The position numbers and the translations under genes are program-made. Below, one piece after another: positions 44,741 through 56,800 of a DNA stretch of 64,000 bases. The DNA is from Thiofilum sp. (lineage in GTDB: Bacteria; Pseudomonadota; Gammaproteobacteria; Thiotrichales; Thiotrichaceae): assembly GCF_016711335.1 (NCBI RefSeq), contig NZ_JADJTF010000001.1, positions 2,108,001-2,172,000 on the forward strand, read 5' to 3'. Position 1 is the first letter of the stretch. Every line of letters starts with the position of its first letter. Below the pieces are notes generated by a model. The model searched no databases. It was not told the DNA's origin and worked only from the letters and a program-made list of their open reading frames with translations.

Positions 44741-47700
44741 CTAATTAGTTAACTCCGTTCCGGCAGGTGCAGCAGGTGTGGGTGCTGTACTGGCTGGAGT
44801 CGGTGCGTTAGTTGCAGCAGGTGCAGGTGCTGCGGGTACGGGTGTGTTGACTGTTTTCACAATCTGCACCGGTAATCCCGCAGTACGCCCACGCTTATTA
44901 GGTTCATACATCACCTCAGCACTCACCGCTGGGAAATAGTACTCACCTAAGAAAGCAGCATTAACGGGTACAGTAATAGTTTTCTTTTCACCTGCTTTGA
45001 GGTCAAAGTAGCTCAATACCCGATCATCGCGCACATCTTGATAGCTCAAGCCCACTTTGGCAGCCTCAGCCGGTGTACCAATTTCCACGCCGGACGGTAC
45101 AAGCGTACTTAAGGCAACGCGCTTCACTGCTTTAGGCGTACTATTCGTGATAGTGACTACCACGTTATAGTCTTGACCTTGAGCTAGTTGCAGTGGGGTA
45201 GCACTCATAGTCTGACTACTCCAAACCACTTGTTTAGCACTATTCACCACTTCCATCTGTAAAGTTAGACCTTTACTTTCAGGCGCTTCATTGCCTGCTG
45301 CGGCAATCCCTTTGGTGTATACGGTAGCATACAGCTTGCGCTCGCCTTCATTGCGTAGATCGACCTTAAAGGGTTTATCTCCTGTAGCTAGCGTTTGAGT
45401 GAGTAGAGATTGTGCTGCGTTTAATGCGCTTGCTGCTGCACCATCAATACTCAATTGCCCCTTAAGCGCTTGCCCTGATTGAGACAGATAATGTGCAATC
45501 GACATTAACGCCCAAGACAGATCGTGAGTATTGGCATTTTCAGCAATAGCTAACTCAATCGCCATTTGTTGAATGAGTGCATCAGCGTCCTGAGCTTTAT
45601 TGAGTGCCAAGAGAGTCTCTAATTGAATCCCTAAATTACCCAATTTACCGCTAAAAGTTTGTTCAGGAGTGGGATTAGCAGCTTGAGCAGCATTTAACCC
45701 TTGAGTGAGTTGGGTCGCTGCTTCTGCTTGACCGACTTGCTGATAAGCAGCCGCTAGCAACCAACGCGCTTGAGTATTGGCTTTGCCAGACTCACGTAAG
45801 CGGTTCATGGCTCCTAACTGAGGTTTACCACCCAAAGCCAATACATATAAACGATAGGCTTGGATATGGCTGGTGTCTTCATTAGGGGTAGCCGCAGCAG
45901 TCCACTCTTGAGCTTGATTGGTTTGATAGAGCATCCAACTGGAAAGCAGGGTAGTAGGTACGGCATAACCTTGCTTTTGCGCTTCAATCAGGAAATTACC
46001 TGCATAGATACTAGCCCAATCATTCGCTTCATTTGCACCGGGCCAGTACATGAGATTGCCACTAGCGGCTTGATAGCTCCCCATTTTGTCAATCGCATGT
46101 TTAATATGGCGCTCAACTTTTTGCTGCTGTTCAGGTGGCAATTGTAAGAGCTTAGGCAAATACAATTGTGGGAAAGCAGCAGAAGTGGTTTGCTCTAAAC
46201 AGCCATGTGGATAGTTAATTAAATAATCCAAATGTTGATCAAGATTCAAACCCGGAATCGCAGAAACTTCTAAAGTACTTTGATTAGTACCCGCTAAACC
46301 GTGAGGTGTAATGGTAGCTGACCAAGTGCCTTGTGGTTCAATCGTAGACATGACGGAACGAATACTAGGTAAGTTGGGCGCTTGGACTGCAATATTAACC
46401 TCGTGTTGGCTGGTTTCAGCTCCACTACTGGCAATAAATTGCAGTTTACCCGCCATCGGGGTATTACCTGTTTTGACAGGGACAGAGACTACTTTTTCGC
46501 CCATATCCGCAAAATCAACGGTAATAGGAGTTGGAATAGAAGCAAATGCACCATCACCTTTGACTTCAATCTTGACCTGCTTCACCTCTGGTTTACCGAC
46601 AAACACAGTGAGTGGGATTTGTACTGTTTCATTGGTTTTGAGAGTACGTGGCAGTGAGGACAACATCATCACAGGTTGACGCACAAACACGGGCTTTTCA
46701 GCTTTGCCATAGGCTTGATCTTGTGCAGCCACTAGCATAATGCGCACCGCCCCTAAATAAGGTGGCAATTCCACCGTATGCTCTTGTGTTTTACCTGCCT
46801 CTAGTGTGAATGCACCTAAGAATTTCACCACCGGAGGGAAGCGTTTAGGCTTGTTGGCGGCATCGTCAATTTGTGCTTCATCGCCACCACCGAGGGCTAG
46901 CATGCGTTCTAATTGACCACCATAAGCACCAATCACATCATCAAATAAGTCCCACGTTTTAATGCCAAGGGCTTCTTTGCGATAGAACGATTTGTGCAAG
47001 TCTGGCGTTTCAAACTTAGTCAGACCTAATAAACCCTCATCTACTACCGCAAGGGTATAGTTCATCGCTTTACCACTTTGCTCACTCACGGTGAAGGTTT
47101 GTGGGGTAGTGGGTTTCCATTCCTCGGCTGCGGTGATCACAGGTTGTAATAGAGTACTAGGATTTTCTACTTTCAAAGGAATAATGCCGTACAGACGAAT
47201 CGGACGGTCATTGCCTTTGTTTTGATGCGGTTGCAATAGGGCAATACTGACGTAGACATTGGGCGCCATTTTATCAGTAATAGGCACTTCAACTTGAGTA
47301 CGTTCACCCGTTAGTTCTAACCAGCGTTGATCAAGTATTTGTGAGCTATTTTCTACGGTTAAGAGTGCACGACCTTTAGTCGCTTCAGGGAGTTGAAGCT
47401 TAGCAGTTTCGCCCACTTTGTAAGTGTCTTTATCACTAGCAAAGCGCAACATAGCCGCCGCTCCTGATCCTTCTTCTTGTGCACGACCTGCCCAACCCGG
47501 CCAATCAACATAGACGGTTTTGCCTGTGCAGTGTTTGCCTGTTAGATCACAAGCGCGAATTAAATAGCGTCCCCAATCAGGGTAGTTAATTTGAAAATTC
47601 CAAGTACCACGTCCATTGGTAGTACTCACCACCGCTTGTTGCAATTTACTGCTATGGCTAGAGTCCGAATATTCAGCTAAAGATTCTGGCGTTTTATCCC

Positions 47701-50518
47701 ACCACCATTTCCATTCAATTTTGTATAAAGTGACTTCTACTTGAGGAAGTGATACTTCTTTACCGTCTGCATTTACGCTAGCGATTTCAACGGTGTGTTG
47801 TGTATCGGTCAGCAACATACCACGCTCAGCATCACCTTTAGGAAGCTTAATACCGACGTAGTTTTCAAACGGATAATAATCAAGATTTTGCTTGGTAATG
47901 CTAAAACCGCCGCCTTCTTCATGCACGCGACTGGTAAACCACGCACTGAGCATACCGGGGGCGGGTTCTTCAGGTTGGAAGGCTTTATTAAAGGTTAAAT
48001 AGCCATTAGCGTCTAAACGACCATCGACTAATTGCTGATCTTCGCTATCCATACTGCGAGCGGGATCATCAAAAGCATAATCATTAAAGCGCCCAAACTG
48101 AGTGGTTTTCTCGCGTAGGCGTACACTCACATCGGCTTTGAGATTGCTAGCTTTGCCACCATGTAACCATTGAGCAAACAACTTAGCATCGGGTAAGGGT
48201 TTATAGCCATGTAAGGCTTCAGCGCCATAGCTCAGATCGATTTTGAGGCGATTAGGACGTACCATTTCGACTTTAATAGTCTTATCAAAGGTACTCGCGC
48301 CTAAATTAGCTTTGACTAACCAGTTACCTGTAGGATCGTCTTCATCGGTGCGTAATTTAAAGGTATAAAAAGGACCAGTTGGGGTTTTATTGGTTTGTAC
48401 CTGTTTGACTTTACCCATTGGATCAAATAGTTGCACGGTCACAGGATGATTAGTCGGTAGGGTTTTAGCGCGATCTTGTAGGGCAAAGGTCATATAAATA
48501 TCATCGCCCGGACGCCATACCCCGCGCTCACCGAATAACACGCCTTTTAAGCCTTTTTGTAGCTCTTCGCCACCGACATCAAATTGGCTAATAGACAGAG
48601 CACTATTAGCATTTAATTTTAAATAGCCCGTATCAGCGCCTTGTTTGGCGACTAATAGGAAGGGCGTGCTTGGGGTTTGAATAGAGGCAAAGCCTTTGTC
48701 ATCGGTTGTCGCAGTCCCTAAACTACGTCCTTGGAAATTGCGGATTTCTAGCTGCACGCCTGCCGCCGAAGTAGCTGTGCGTAGGTCGGTAGCAATCACA
48801 TGCACCATACCATTACCTTCTTGCTTAGCCATTAAGCCTAAATTGCTGGCAAGGAAATTTTGCCCACCCTTAGTTTTATCATCGTTGTAATAATAATAAC
48901 TATCGTGGCAAGGATTATTGCGTTGCTCCCAATCATATTCTTGCTCGCTATTGGCATTGGCGTAATAGTCGGCAATACCATCCCAGCCACTGGCTTGACG
49001 CTCGCCATCATCCTCATAGTTTTTCAAAGGCGCATCAGCTTTAGTGGGTGCTGTGGTAGTGGGAGGACATTGAAACGCAGAATGGCGGCGATCTACCGAG
49101 AGTTGTAGACGATAAAGTGTACCGGGTTTAGTTTTCAGTAATTCAGTGGCATCTAAGGTAAAGCGACTCCATTGATTCGGATTAGCTACTTTCAAAGGAA
49201 TAGTTTTACGCCATAAGTAACGCCCTACGCGCCCCGTATCGTTATCGCCATGAATATCATTGGTTTGTAAAAATTGCGGAATATTATCAGGATAGATCTC
49301 AAACGCGGTGATCTGTACCGCATTCACTGCTTGTACCTCAATCGGAATTTCTAAAGTTTGATTGTCGGGTAAAATACTGCCTTTACCCACAAAGCGTACT
49401 GCTGGCTTAGGCGGCTCTAAGCGAATCGTTTCTACTAGGGTTGCGGGTAATTTACCTAAACTTGCGTTAGCCGCTTGAATACCAGAATTAATGATGAGTT
49501 TGTGTTCTCCTGCTTCCAACTCGTCGCTAGGGTAAACAGAAATGCGATTACCAATAATTTGAGTGCGAATTTTGTCGCTATCGAGTTGTACTAAACCTGT
49601 TAAGTCTTGGCTGGGATTTAGCAGATCTGAAAAGGTCGCACTAATATAAGGTTTGCCACCCTCAGTAGAGGTTTCGGTTTGAATGCGAGTGATATTAAAG
49701 GTTTTTTGGCTAGGGATAGCTACGGTTTTTTGACCCTTAGCCTGCGTACCACTGGCATTCAGTCCAGTACCATCCCAAGCAAGCGCTAATTCAGTCGCAA
49801 AGGTTTCGCGTGGAATCGCATTCACGGTAAAGCGATGTTCAGTGCCTGCACCGTTGTGTTCCCAACTAATCGGTAAGGTCTTATTTTGGACGGTGGCTTG
49901 AAGAATTTTCTCAACAGTTAAGTCTTCTGCATAGTCAGAAGTATAAACCGTGCCATTGAGCTGCATCTGATTTTGAAATTGAGTGCTAGGCACTAAACCA
50001 TCGGTTTGCACATCAAGTTCTAAAGCAGGTGTTTTAAAACTAAGTTCAATAGGTGCGAGATCAGCAGGAATATTGAGTAAACCATTGGATTTTAAAGCTA
50101 CGGTATAGGCTTGCCCTGAGTTCAATGCTTTTTCAGGTATAAAGGTAATACTGCTATCTGTATCGAACGTAGCTTTGCCTGTAACAGCTGGGCTGATACT
50201 GATATACGTATCGGCTGCTTTACCTACTTGATCGGCGGCCACAATAGGTTGGCGGAAGGTGATTAAGAGGGGTGTAGTGCGACTTAAAATACCTTGAGGA
50301 TAAGTCTTTACCCATTCCGTCCAAGGCTTTAAATCGGCGGCATTTGCCGTATTAGTATTACTGGTTGCAGCCGTTGCCGCATTAGCAATCGCTGTATTGG
50401 TGTTAGCAGTCGCATTAGAGGTGTTAGTGTCATCTTGACAACCCGCCATTAAACCCGCCAAGGCTAATAGCAAGAGCAGACGATATAACCAAGATTGAAG
50501 CATTGTTCTAGTGTTCAT
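44741..50518 (-). CDS. Alpha-2-macroglobulin family lipoprotein (YfhM-like, with thioester)
   Basis: 1925 residues from ATG 50518 (GGGGAAA site); an in-frame ATG 30 bases upstream is less likely. The lipobox LMAGC puts the lipid on Cys27. A Thr/Asn/Ala-rich linker follows, then MG domains including the bait region, and the thioester motif YPHGCLEQ with Cys1440 and Gln1443 intact. The A2M C-terminal receptor-like domain ends in a Pro/Ala-rich tail. Such proteins are thought to trap proteases that enter the periplasm, with pbpC repairing the wall. The intact thioester places it with the trapping (YfhM) rather than the MagD class. Confidence 0.94.
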   Translation of the reverse strand: MNTRTMLQSWLYRLLLLLALAGLMAGCQDDTNTSNATANTNTAIANAATAATSNTNTANAADLKPWTEWVKTYPQGILSRTTPLLITFRQPIVAADQVGKAADTYISISPAVTGKATFDTDSSITFIPEKALNSGQAYTVALKSNGLLNIPADLAPIELSFKTPALELDVQTDGLVPSTQFQNQMQLNGTVYTSDYAEDLTVEKILQATVQNKTLPISWEHNGAGTEHRFTVNAIPRETFATELALAWDGTGLNASGTQAKGQKTVAIPSQKTFNITRIQTETSTEGGKPYISATFSDLLNPSQDLTGLVQLDSDKIRTQIIGNRISVYPSDELEAGEHKLIINSGIQAANASLGKLPATLVETIRLEPPKPAVRFVGKGSILPDNQTLEIPIEVQAVNAVQITAFEIYPDNIPQFLQTNDIHGDNDTGRVGRYLWRKTIPLKVANPNQWSRFTLDATELLKTKPGTLYRLQLSVDRRHSAFQCPPTTTAPTKADAPLKNYEDDGERQASGWDGIADYYANANSEQEYDWEQRNNPCHDSYYYYNDDKTKGGQNFLASNLGLMAKQEGNGMVHVIATDLRTATSAAGVQLEIRNFQGRSLGTATTDDKGFASIQTPSTPFLLVAKQGADTGYLKLNANSALSISQFDVGGEELQKGLKGVLFGERGVWRPGDDIYMTFALQDRAKTLPTNHPVTVQLFDPMGKVKQVQTNKTPTGPFYTFKLRTDEDDPTGNWLVKANLGASTFDKTIKVEMVRPNRLKIDLSYGAEALHGYKPLPDAKLFAQWLHGGKASNLKADVSVRLREKTTQFGRFNDYAFDDPARSMDSEDQQLVDGRLDANGYLTFNKAFQPEEPAPGMLSAWFTSRVHEEGGGFSITKQNLDYYPFENYVGIKLPKGDAERGMLLTDTQHTVEIASVNADGKEVSLPQVEVTLYKIEWKWWWDKTPESLAEYSDSSHSSKLQQAVVSTTNGRGTWNFQINYPDWGRYLIRACDLTGKHCTGKTVYVDWPGWAGRAQEEGSGAAAMLRFASDKDTYKVGETAKLQLPEATKGRALLTVENSSQILDQRWLELTGERTQVEVPITDKMAPNVYVSIALLQPHQNKGNDRPIRLYGIIPLKVENPSTLLQPVITAAEEWKPTTPQTFTVSEQSGKAMNYTLAVVDEGLLGLTKFETPDLHKSFYRKEALGIKTWDLFDDVIGAYGGQLERMLALGGGDEAQIDDAANKPKRFPPVVKFLGAFTLEAGKTQEHTVELPPYLGAVRIMLVAAQDQAYGKAEKPVFVRQPVMMLSSLPRTLKTNETVQIPLTVFVGKPEVKQVKIEVKGDGAFASIPTPITVDFADMGEKVVSVPVKTGNTPMAGKLQFIASSGAETSQHEVNIAVQAPNLPSIRSVMSTIEPQGTWSATITPHGLAGTNQSTLEVSAIPGLNLDQHLDYLINYPHGCLEQTTSAAFPQLYLPKLLQLPPEQQQKVERHIKHAIDKMGSYQAASGNLMYWPGANEANDWASIYAGNFLIEAQKQGYAVPTTLLSSWMLYQTNQAQEWTAAATPNEDTSHIQAYRLYVLALGGKPQLGAMNRLRESGKANTQARWLLAAAYQQVGQAEAATQLTQGLNAAQAANPTPEQTFSGKLGNLGIQLETLLALNKAQDADALIQQMAIELAIAENANTHDLSWALMSIAHYLSQSGQALKGQLSIDGAAASALNAAQSLLTQTLATGDKPFKVDLRNEGERKLYATVYTKGIAAAGNEAPESKGLTLQMEVVNSAKQVVWSSQTMSATPLQLAQGQDYNVVVTITNSTPKAVKRVALSTLVPSGVEIGTPAEAAKVGLSYQDVRDDRVLSYFDLKAGEKKTITVPVNAAFLGEYYFPAVSAEVMYEPNKRGRTAGLPVQIVKTVNTPVPAAPAPAATNAPTPASTAPTPAAPAGTELTN

Positions 50519-50787
50519 ATGGGTGTTTCCCCAAGGTTTACTTGGCAAGTCTGAAAATTGGGTTTTTCGTTCCGTAGTCTAATTAATGACTATGTTATTT
50601 GTGAGTAGTTCATAGGGAGAAGCTGTGCAAGTGCAATTAAATTAACACGTTCTTAGTAAGTCTGTATATGGTTTGAGAAGCAATTAAAATAGATTTTGTT
50701 GATTTAATGGTGTGTGAAAATCAAGCAGCAAACTAATGATTTTTAAGTTGATTTTTTAAAAAGCAAATCTGTCTACTGGTCTAAAAT
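50519..50787. other. Intergenic region upstream of the alpha-2-macroglobulin gene
   Basis: AT-rich, with no coding frame or repeat I can support. It should contain the alpha-2-macroglobulin promoter. Confidence 0.4.
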
Positions 50788-50823
50788 GAATAAAGGGAGC
50801 TAATCATGAAATTAGCTCCCTTT
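50788..50823 (-). terminator. Strong terminator after the giant repeat protein gene
   Basis: A 13-bp perfect stem (AAAGGGAGCTAAT with ATTAGCTCCCTTT, 50792-50804 and 50811-50823) and a 6-base loop. On the minus strand it is followed by TTTATTC. It lies 24 bases beyond the giant gene stop. Confidence 0.8.
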
Positions 50824-50847
50824 AGCTAGGTAAAAGATTCTAACGAG

Positions 50848-53800
50848 TTATTTTTTATCGTTGGAGTCTTTGTCATCAAGGCGTTGAATACCTTCTTCTA
50901 GCTTGTGTACTGCCTTTTGAGCAAAACCACGCGCTTTGTCGAACAGACTTAAACCTTGCTCACTCAGATGCTCAGCCTTTTTAACTAAGTCTGGGTTTTT
51001 CTCCGCAAAACCATGCAGGGCTGATTTTGCCTTACCTAATAGTTCCTCACCTTTAGCGACTAAATCATTAGGCGTTTCAGGTGTTTTGTTAGGATTGGTT
51101 GAGAGGTGCACACTGATGGTGGGCATTTCATTAGGTGTAATAGGCGTGTTAGTAGGCTGCACACTATGAGGATTAATGCGGAAACTCGGCAGGTCTGGGC
51201 TAAAGATTTTTTTATCATAGCCAGATACCATAGTTTCTGTACCAGAGGCTTTTATACCAACAGTAGGAGGAACAGCGCTGCGAATATCAGCAAGTTTATC
51301 ACTGGCTGCATCGGTGAGATTTCCAGCCTTATCAGCCACTGCCTCACCTGCTTCAACGACAGCTTCCTTAGCATCAGCAAGTGTATCGGTTGTGGCATCG
51401 ACTACCTTTTCTGCTGTATCCACTACCGCATCTTTCGCATCAGCAGCCTTGTCGCTAGCGGCTTCAACTAAGTCCTCTGCTTTACCAACCACAGCTTCGC
51501 TGGTATCAACCACAGTTTCTTTAGCATCCGCGAGTGTGTCGCCTGCGGCATCGACTACGTTTTCTGCCGTATCCGCTACCGCGTCTTTTGCATCAGAAAC
51601 CTTGTCACTAGCCGCTTCTACTAAATCTTCTGCTTTCTCAACCACGACTTCGCTAGTGTCAACGACAGCTTCCTTAGCATCTGCAAGTTTATCGCCTGCG
51701 GCTTCAGCCAAGTCCTCTACTTTCTCAACCACGGTTTCCTTAGCATCTGCCACTGTATCAATAGCTACCTCAGCAGCATTTTCAGCCTTATCCGCAACCG
51801 TGTGACCGGTATCGACCACGGCGTCTTTGACCTCCACTGCTTTATCGACTACCGCATCTTTAGCATCTACGACTTTATCGACGAACGTAGAACCCACCCC
51901 AAGCGCTACTGCACCTGCTGACGCTAAACCTGCTTTGAGTGAGCCAAACAGTGAGCTAGAGGTATCTTCCACAGATTCCGCAGTTGCCACCGCTTTATCG
52001 GCTACCGCGTCTTTCACATCAGCAACCTTGTGGCTAGCCGCATCAACTAAGTCTTCTGCTTTCTCAACCACGACTTCGCTGGTATCAACGACAGCTTCCT
52101 TAGCATCAGCAAGTGTATCGCTTGCGGTATCGACTACGTTTTCTGCTGTATCAGTAGCAGTTGCTTTCGCATCAGCCAGCTTATCGTTAGCCGCTTCTAC
52201 TAAGTCTTCTGCTTTATCAACCACGACTTCCTTAGCATCTGCCACTGTATCAGTAGCATTTTCAGCCTTATCTGCAACCGTGTGACCCGTATCGACTACG
52301 GCGTCTTTGACCTCTACGACTTTGTCGACTACCGCATCTTTAGCGTCTACGACTTTATCGACGAGCGTAGAACCCACGCCAAGTGCTATTGCGCCGGCTG
52401 AGGCTAAGCCTGCTTTGAGTGAGCCAAATAATGAACTAGAGGTATCTTCCACGGATTCCGCCGCCGCTTCTGCTGTATCCACTACCGCGTCTTTTGCATC
52501 CACGAGCTTTTCAGTGGCAGTTTCTACTAAGTCCTCTGTTTTATCTGCAACAGAGTCACTGACTTCAATAGCAGCTTCTTTTGCATCAGCAACCTTGTCG
52601 CTAGCCGCCTCAACTAAGTCTTCTGCTTTATCCACCATGACTTCGCTAGTATCAACGACAGTTTCTTTAGCATCTGCCACTGTATCAATAGCTACTTCAG
52701 CAGCATTTTCAGCCTTATCCGCAACCGTGTGACCGGTATCAACAACGGCATCTTTGACCTCCACGGCTTTGTCGACTACCGCATCTTTAGCATCTACGAC
52801 TTTATCGACCAGCGTGGAACCCACGCCAAGCGCTACTGCACCTGCTGAGGCTAAGCCTGCTTTGAGTGAGCCAAACAGTGAGCTAGAGGTATCTTCCAGG
52901 GATTCCGCCGCCGCTTCTGCTTTATCGACTACCGCGTCTTTCACATCAGCAACCTTGTCACTAGCTGCTTCAACCAAGTCCTCCGTTTTATCGACTACAG
53001 CCTCTTTAGCATCCGCAAGTTTATCGCCTGCGGCATCGACTACGTTTTCTGCCGTATCCACTACCGCGTCTTTCGCATCAACAACCTTGTCGCTAGCCGC
53101 CTCAACTAAGTCTTCTGCTTTATCGACCACCACTTCGCTAGTGTCAACGACAGCTTCCTTAGCATCAGCAAGTGTATCGCCTGAGGCATTGACTACGTTT
53201 TCTGCTGTATCGGCAGCGCTGTGACCGGTATCGACCACGGCGTCTTTGACCTCTATGGCTTTGTCGACTACCGCCTCTTTAGCGTCTACGACTTTATCGA
53301 CGAGCGTAGAACCCACGCCAAGTGCTACTGCACCTGCTGAAGCTAAGCCTGCTTTGAGTGAACCAAACAGTGAGCTAGAGGTATCTTCCACGGATTCCGT
53401 TGCTGCCTCTGCGGTATCGATTACCGCGTCTTTTGCATCAGCAACCTTGTCGCTAGCCGCTTCAGCTAAGTCTTCTGCTTTATCCACCACAGCTTCGCTG
53501 GTATCAACGACAGTTTCCTTAGCATCAACAACCTTGTCGCTAACCGCTTCAACCAAGTTTTCTGTTTTATCTGCAACAGAGTCATTGACTTCAATAGCAG
53601 CGTCTTTTGCATCAGCAACCTTGTCGCTAGCCGCCTCAACTAAGTCTTCTGCTTTATCCACCATGACTTCGCTAGTATCAACGACAGTTTCTTTAGCATC
53701 TGCCACTGTATCAATAGCTACTTCAGCAGCATTTTCAGCCTTATCCGCAACCGTGTGACCGGTATCAACAACGGCATCTTTGACCTCCACGGCTTTGTCG

Positions 53801-56800
53801 ACTACCGCATCTTTAGCATCTACGACTTTATCGACCAGCGTGGAACCCACGCCAAGCGCTACTGCACCTGCTGAGGCTAAGCCTGCTTTGAGTGAACCAA
53901 ATAGTGAGCTAGAGGTATCTTCCAGGGATTCCGCCGCCGCTTCTGCTTTATCGACTACCGCGTCTTTCACATCAGCAACCTTGTCACTAGCTGCTTCAAC
54001 CAAGTCCTCCGTTTTATCGACTACAGCCTCTTTAGCATCTGCTAGTTCATCGCTAGTAGCCTCAACTAAGTTTTCTGTTGTATCCGCAACGCTTTCACTG
54101 GTGTCAACAACAGCTTCCTTAGCATCCGCAAGTTTATCGCCTGCGGCATCGACTACGTTTTCTGCTGTATCTACCACGGCATCTTTTACATCAGCAACCT
54201 TATCGCTAGCCGCTTCAACCAAGTTTTCTGTTTTATCCACCACAGCTTCGCTAGTATCAACAACAGCTTCCTTAGCATCAGCCAGCTTATCGCCTGCGGC
54301 ATCGACTACGTTTTCTGCTGTATCGGCAGCGCTGTGACCGGTATCGACCACGGCGCCTTTGACCTCTACGGCTTTGTCGACTACCGCATCTTTAGCATCT
54401 ACGACTTTATCGACGAGCGTAGAACCCACCCCAAGTGCTACTGCACCTGCTGAAGCTAAGCCTGCTTTGAGTGAACCAAACAGTGAGCTAGAGGTATCTT
54501 CCACAGATTCCGTTGCTACCTGTGCTGTATCCACTACCGCATCTTTCGCTTCAGCAACCTTGTCACTAGCTGCTTCAACTAAGTCTTCCGTTTTATCAAC
54601 TACGGCTTCGCTGGTATCAACGACAGCTTCCTTAGCATCAGCAACCTTGTCACTAGCCGCTTCAACCAAGTCCTCTGCTTTATCAACCACAGTTTCCTTA
54701 GCATCTGCCACTGTATCAGTAGCTACCTCAGTAGCATTTTCAGCCTTATCTGCAACCGTGTGACCGGTATCGACCACGGCGTCTTTGACCTCTATGGCTT
54801 TGTCGACTACCGCATCTTTCGCGTCTACGAATTTATCTACTAAAGTAGAGCCGACCCCAAGTGCTACTGCGCCTGCTGAGGCTAAACCTGCTTTGAGTGA
54901 GCCAAACAGTGAGCTAGAGGTATCCTCCACGGATTCCGTTGCTACCTGTGCTGTATCCACTACCGCATCTTTTGCATCAGCAACCTTGTCGCTAGTCGCT
55001 TCAACTAAGTCTTCTGCTTTATCGACAACGGCGTCTTTTGCATCAGCAACCTTGTCGCTAGCGGCTTCAACTAAGTCTTCCGTTTTATCAACTACGGCTT
55101 CGCTGGTATCAACGACAGCTTCCTTAGCATCAGCAACCTTGTCACTAGCCGCTTCAACCAAGTCCTCTGCTTTATCAACCACGGTTTCCTTAGCATTTGC
55201 CACTGTATCAATAGCTACTTCAGCAGCATTTTCAGCCTTATCCGCAACCGTGTGACCGGTATCGACCACAGCGTCTTTGACCTCCACGGCTTTGTCGACT
55301 ATCGCATCTTTAGCGTCTACGACTTTATCTACTAAAGTAGAACCCACGCCCAGTGCTACCGCGCCTGCTGAGGCTAAACCTGCTTTGAGTGAGCCAAACA
55401 GTGAGCTAGAGGTATCTTCCACGGATTCCGCAGCCGCTTCTGCTTTATCGGCTACCGCGTCTTTTACATCAGCAAGCTTGTCACTAGCCGCTTCTACTAA
55501 GTTTTCTGTTGTATCCGCAACGCTTTCACTGGCGTCAACAACAGCTTCTTTAGCATCCGCAAGTGTATCGCCTGTGGCATCGATTACGTTTTCTGCTGTA
55601 TCCACTACCGCGTCTTTAGCATCAGCAACCTTGTTGCTAGCCGCTTCTACTAAGTCTTCCGTTTTATCGACTACAGCCTCTTTAACATCTGCTAGTCTAT
55701 CGGTAGTAGCCTCAACTAAGTTTTCTGTTGTACCCACCACAGCTTCGCTAGTATCAACAACAGATTCCTTAGCATCAGCAAGTTTATCGCCTGCGGCGTC
55801 GACTACGTTTTCTGTTGTATCAACAACGGCGTCTTTGACCTCTACGGCTTTGTCGACTACCGCATCTTTAGCGTCTACGACTTTATCCATCAGAGTGGAG
55901 CCAACGCCGATAGCGACTGCTCCTGCTGAGGCTAAACCTGCTTTGAGTGAGCCAAACAAGCTAGAAGAGTCAGTGACTTGATCAATAATCTCTTTGTCAC
56001 TTGATACACTACTGAGGTTAATTGCTTCAGAGCTATCAGCACGGGTATGAGTAGTGGCTACGATCTCAGATAAAGTAGGTAATTCTTTAGCAGTAAAATG
56101 TGCCCAATAGGGAACGCCATCTGGAGTATCTTTGGCGGTAAAATGTGCCCAGTAGGGAACGCCGTCTGGAGTATCTTTAGCAGTGAAATGCGCCCAATAG
56201 GGAACGCCGTCTGGAGTATCTTTAGCGGTGAAATGTGCCCAATAGGGAACGCCGTCTGGAGTATCTTTAGCGGTGAAATGTGCCCAATAGGGAACGCCAT
56301 CGGGAGTATCTTTAGCTGCAATGTGTGCCCAAGCAGGTACGGCTACTTCAGGTGCAGCAATAGGTGCTGCTATTTCAGGCGCAACAACAGATACGGCTAC
56401 TTCAGGTGCTGTGACTGTACTTGCTGCACGAGGTTGTACTACCCAATCAGGTGTATCGATGCTAGGAGCACTAATCCCAGCTATTCCGCGCGTAAGCTCA
56501 ACATGCGCATTAGGTGCTGTAATATCTGGCAAGCGAGTATCGAGAGAGGGCGTATTAAGATTAATTTCTGGAAGTTTTATATCATGACCAGCGAAATCTG
56601 GAGCAGGCATGTCTAAATCAATCTTATGCCCAGAGACTGGCGGTAATTCCAGATCAACTGTTGGCTTGCTCAGATTAAGGTCAGGCACATTCACACCGAC
56701 CTCAGGTAAGTCCAGTGTAACCTCTGGAATACTAGGTGCGTCTATTTTAGGAGCGCTAATATCTAGATTAACATCAGCGATATCTGCTTTTTCTTTGTCA

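Noticed and set aside
51314..55981. Long open frames on the plus strand across the giant repeat gene
   Set aside because: They are antisense shadows: the repeat protein's regular codon use keeps the opposite frames open, and their products are monotonous Ser/Thr/Ala strings without ribosome sites.
56088..56315. Regular 45-bp units looking like a CRISPR array
   Set aside because: The units abut without unique spacers and encode an in-frame peptide within a larger gene.
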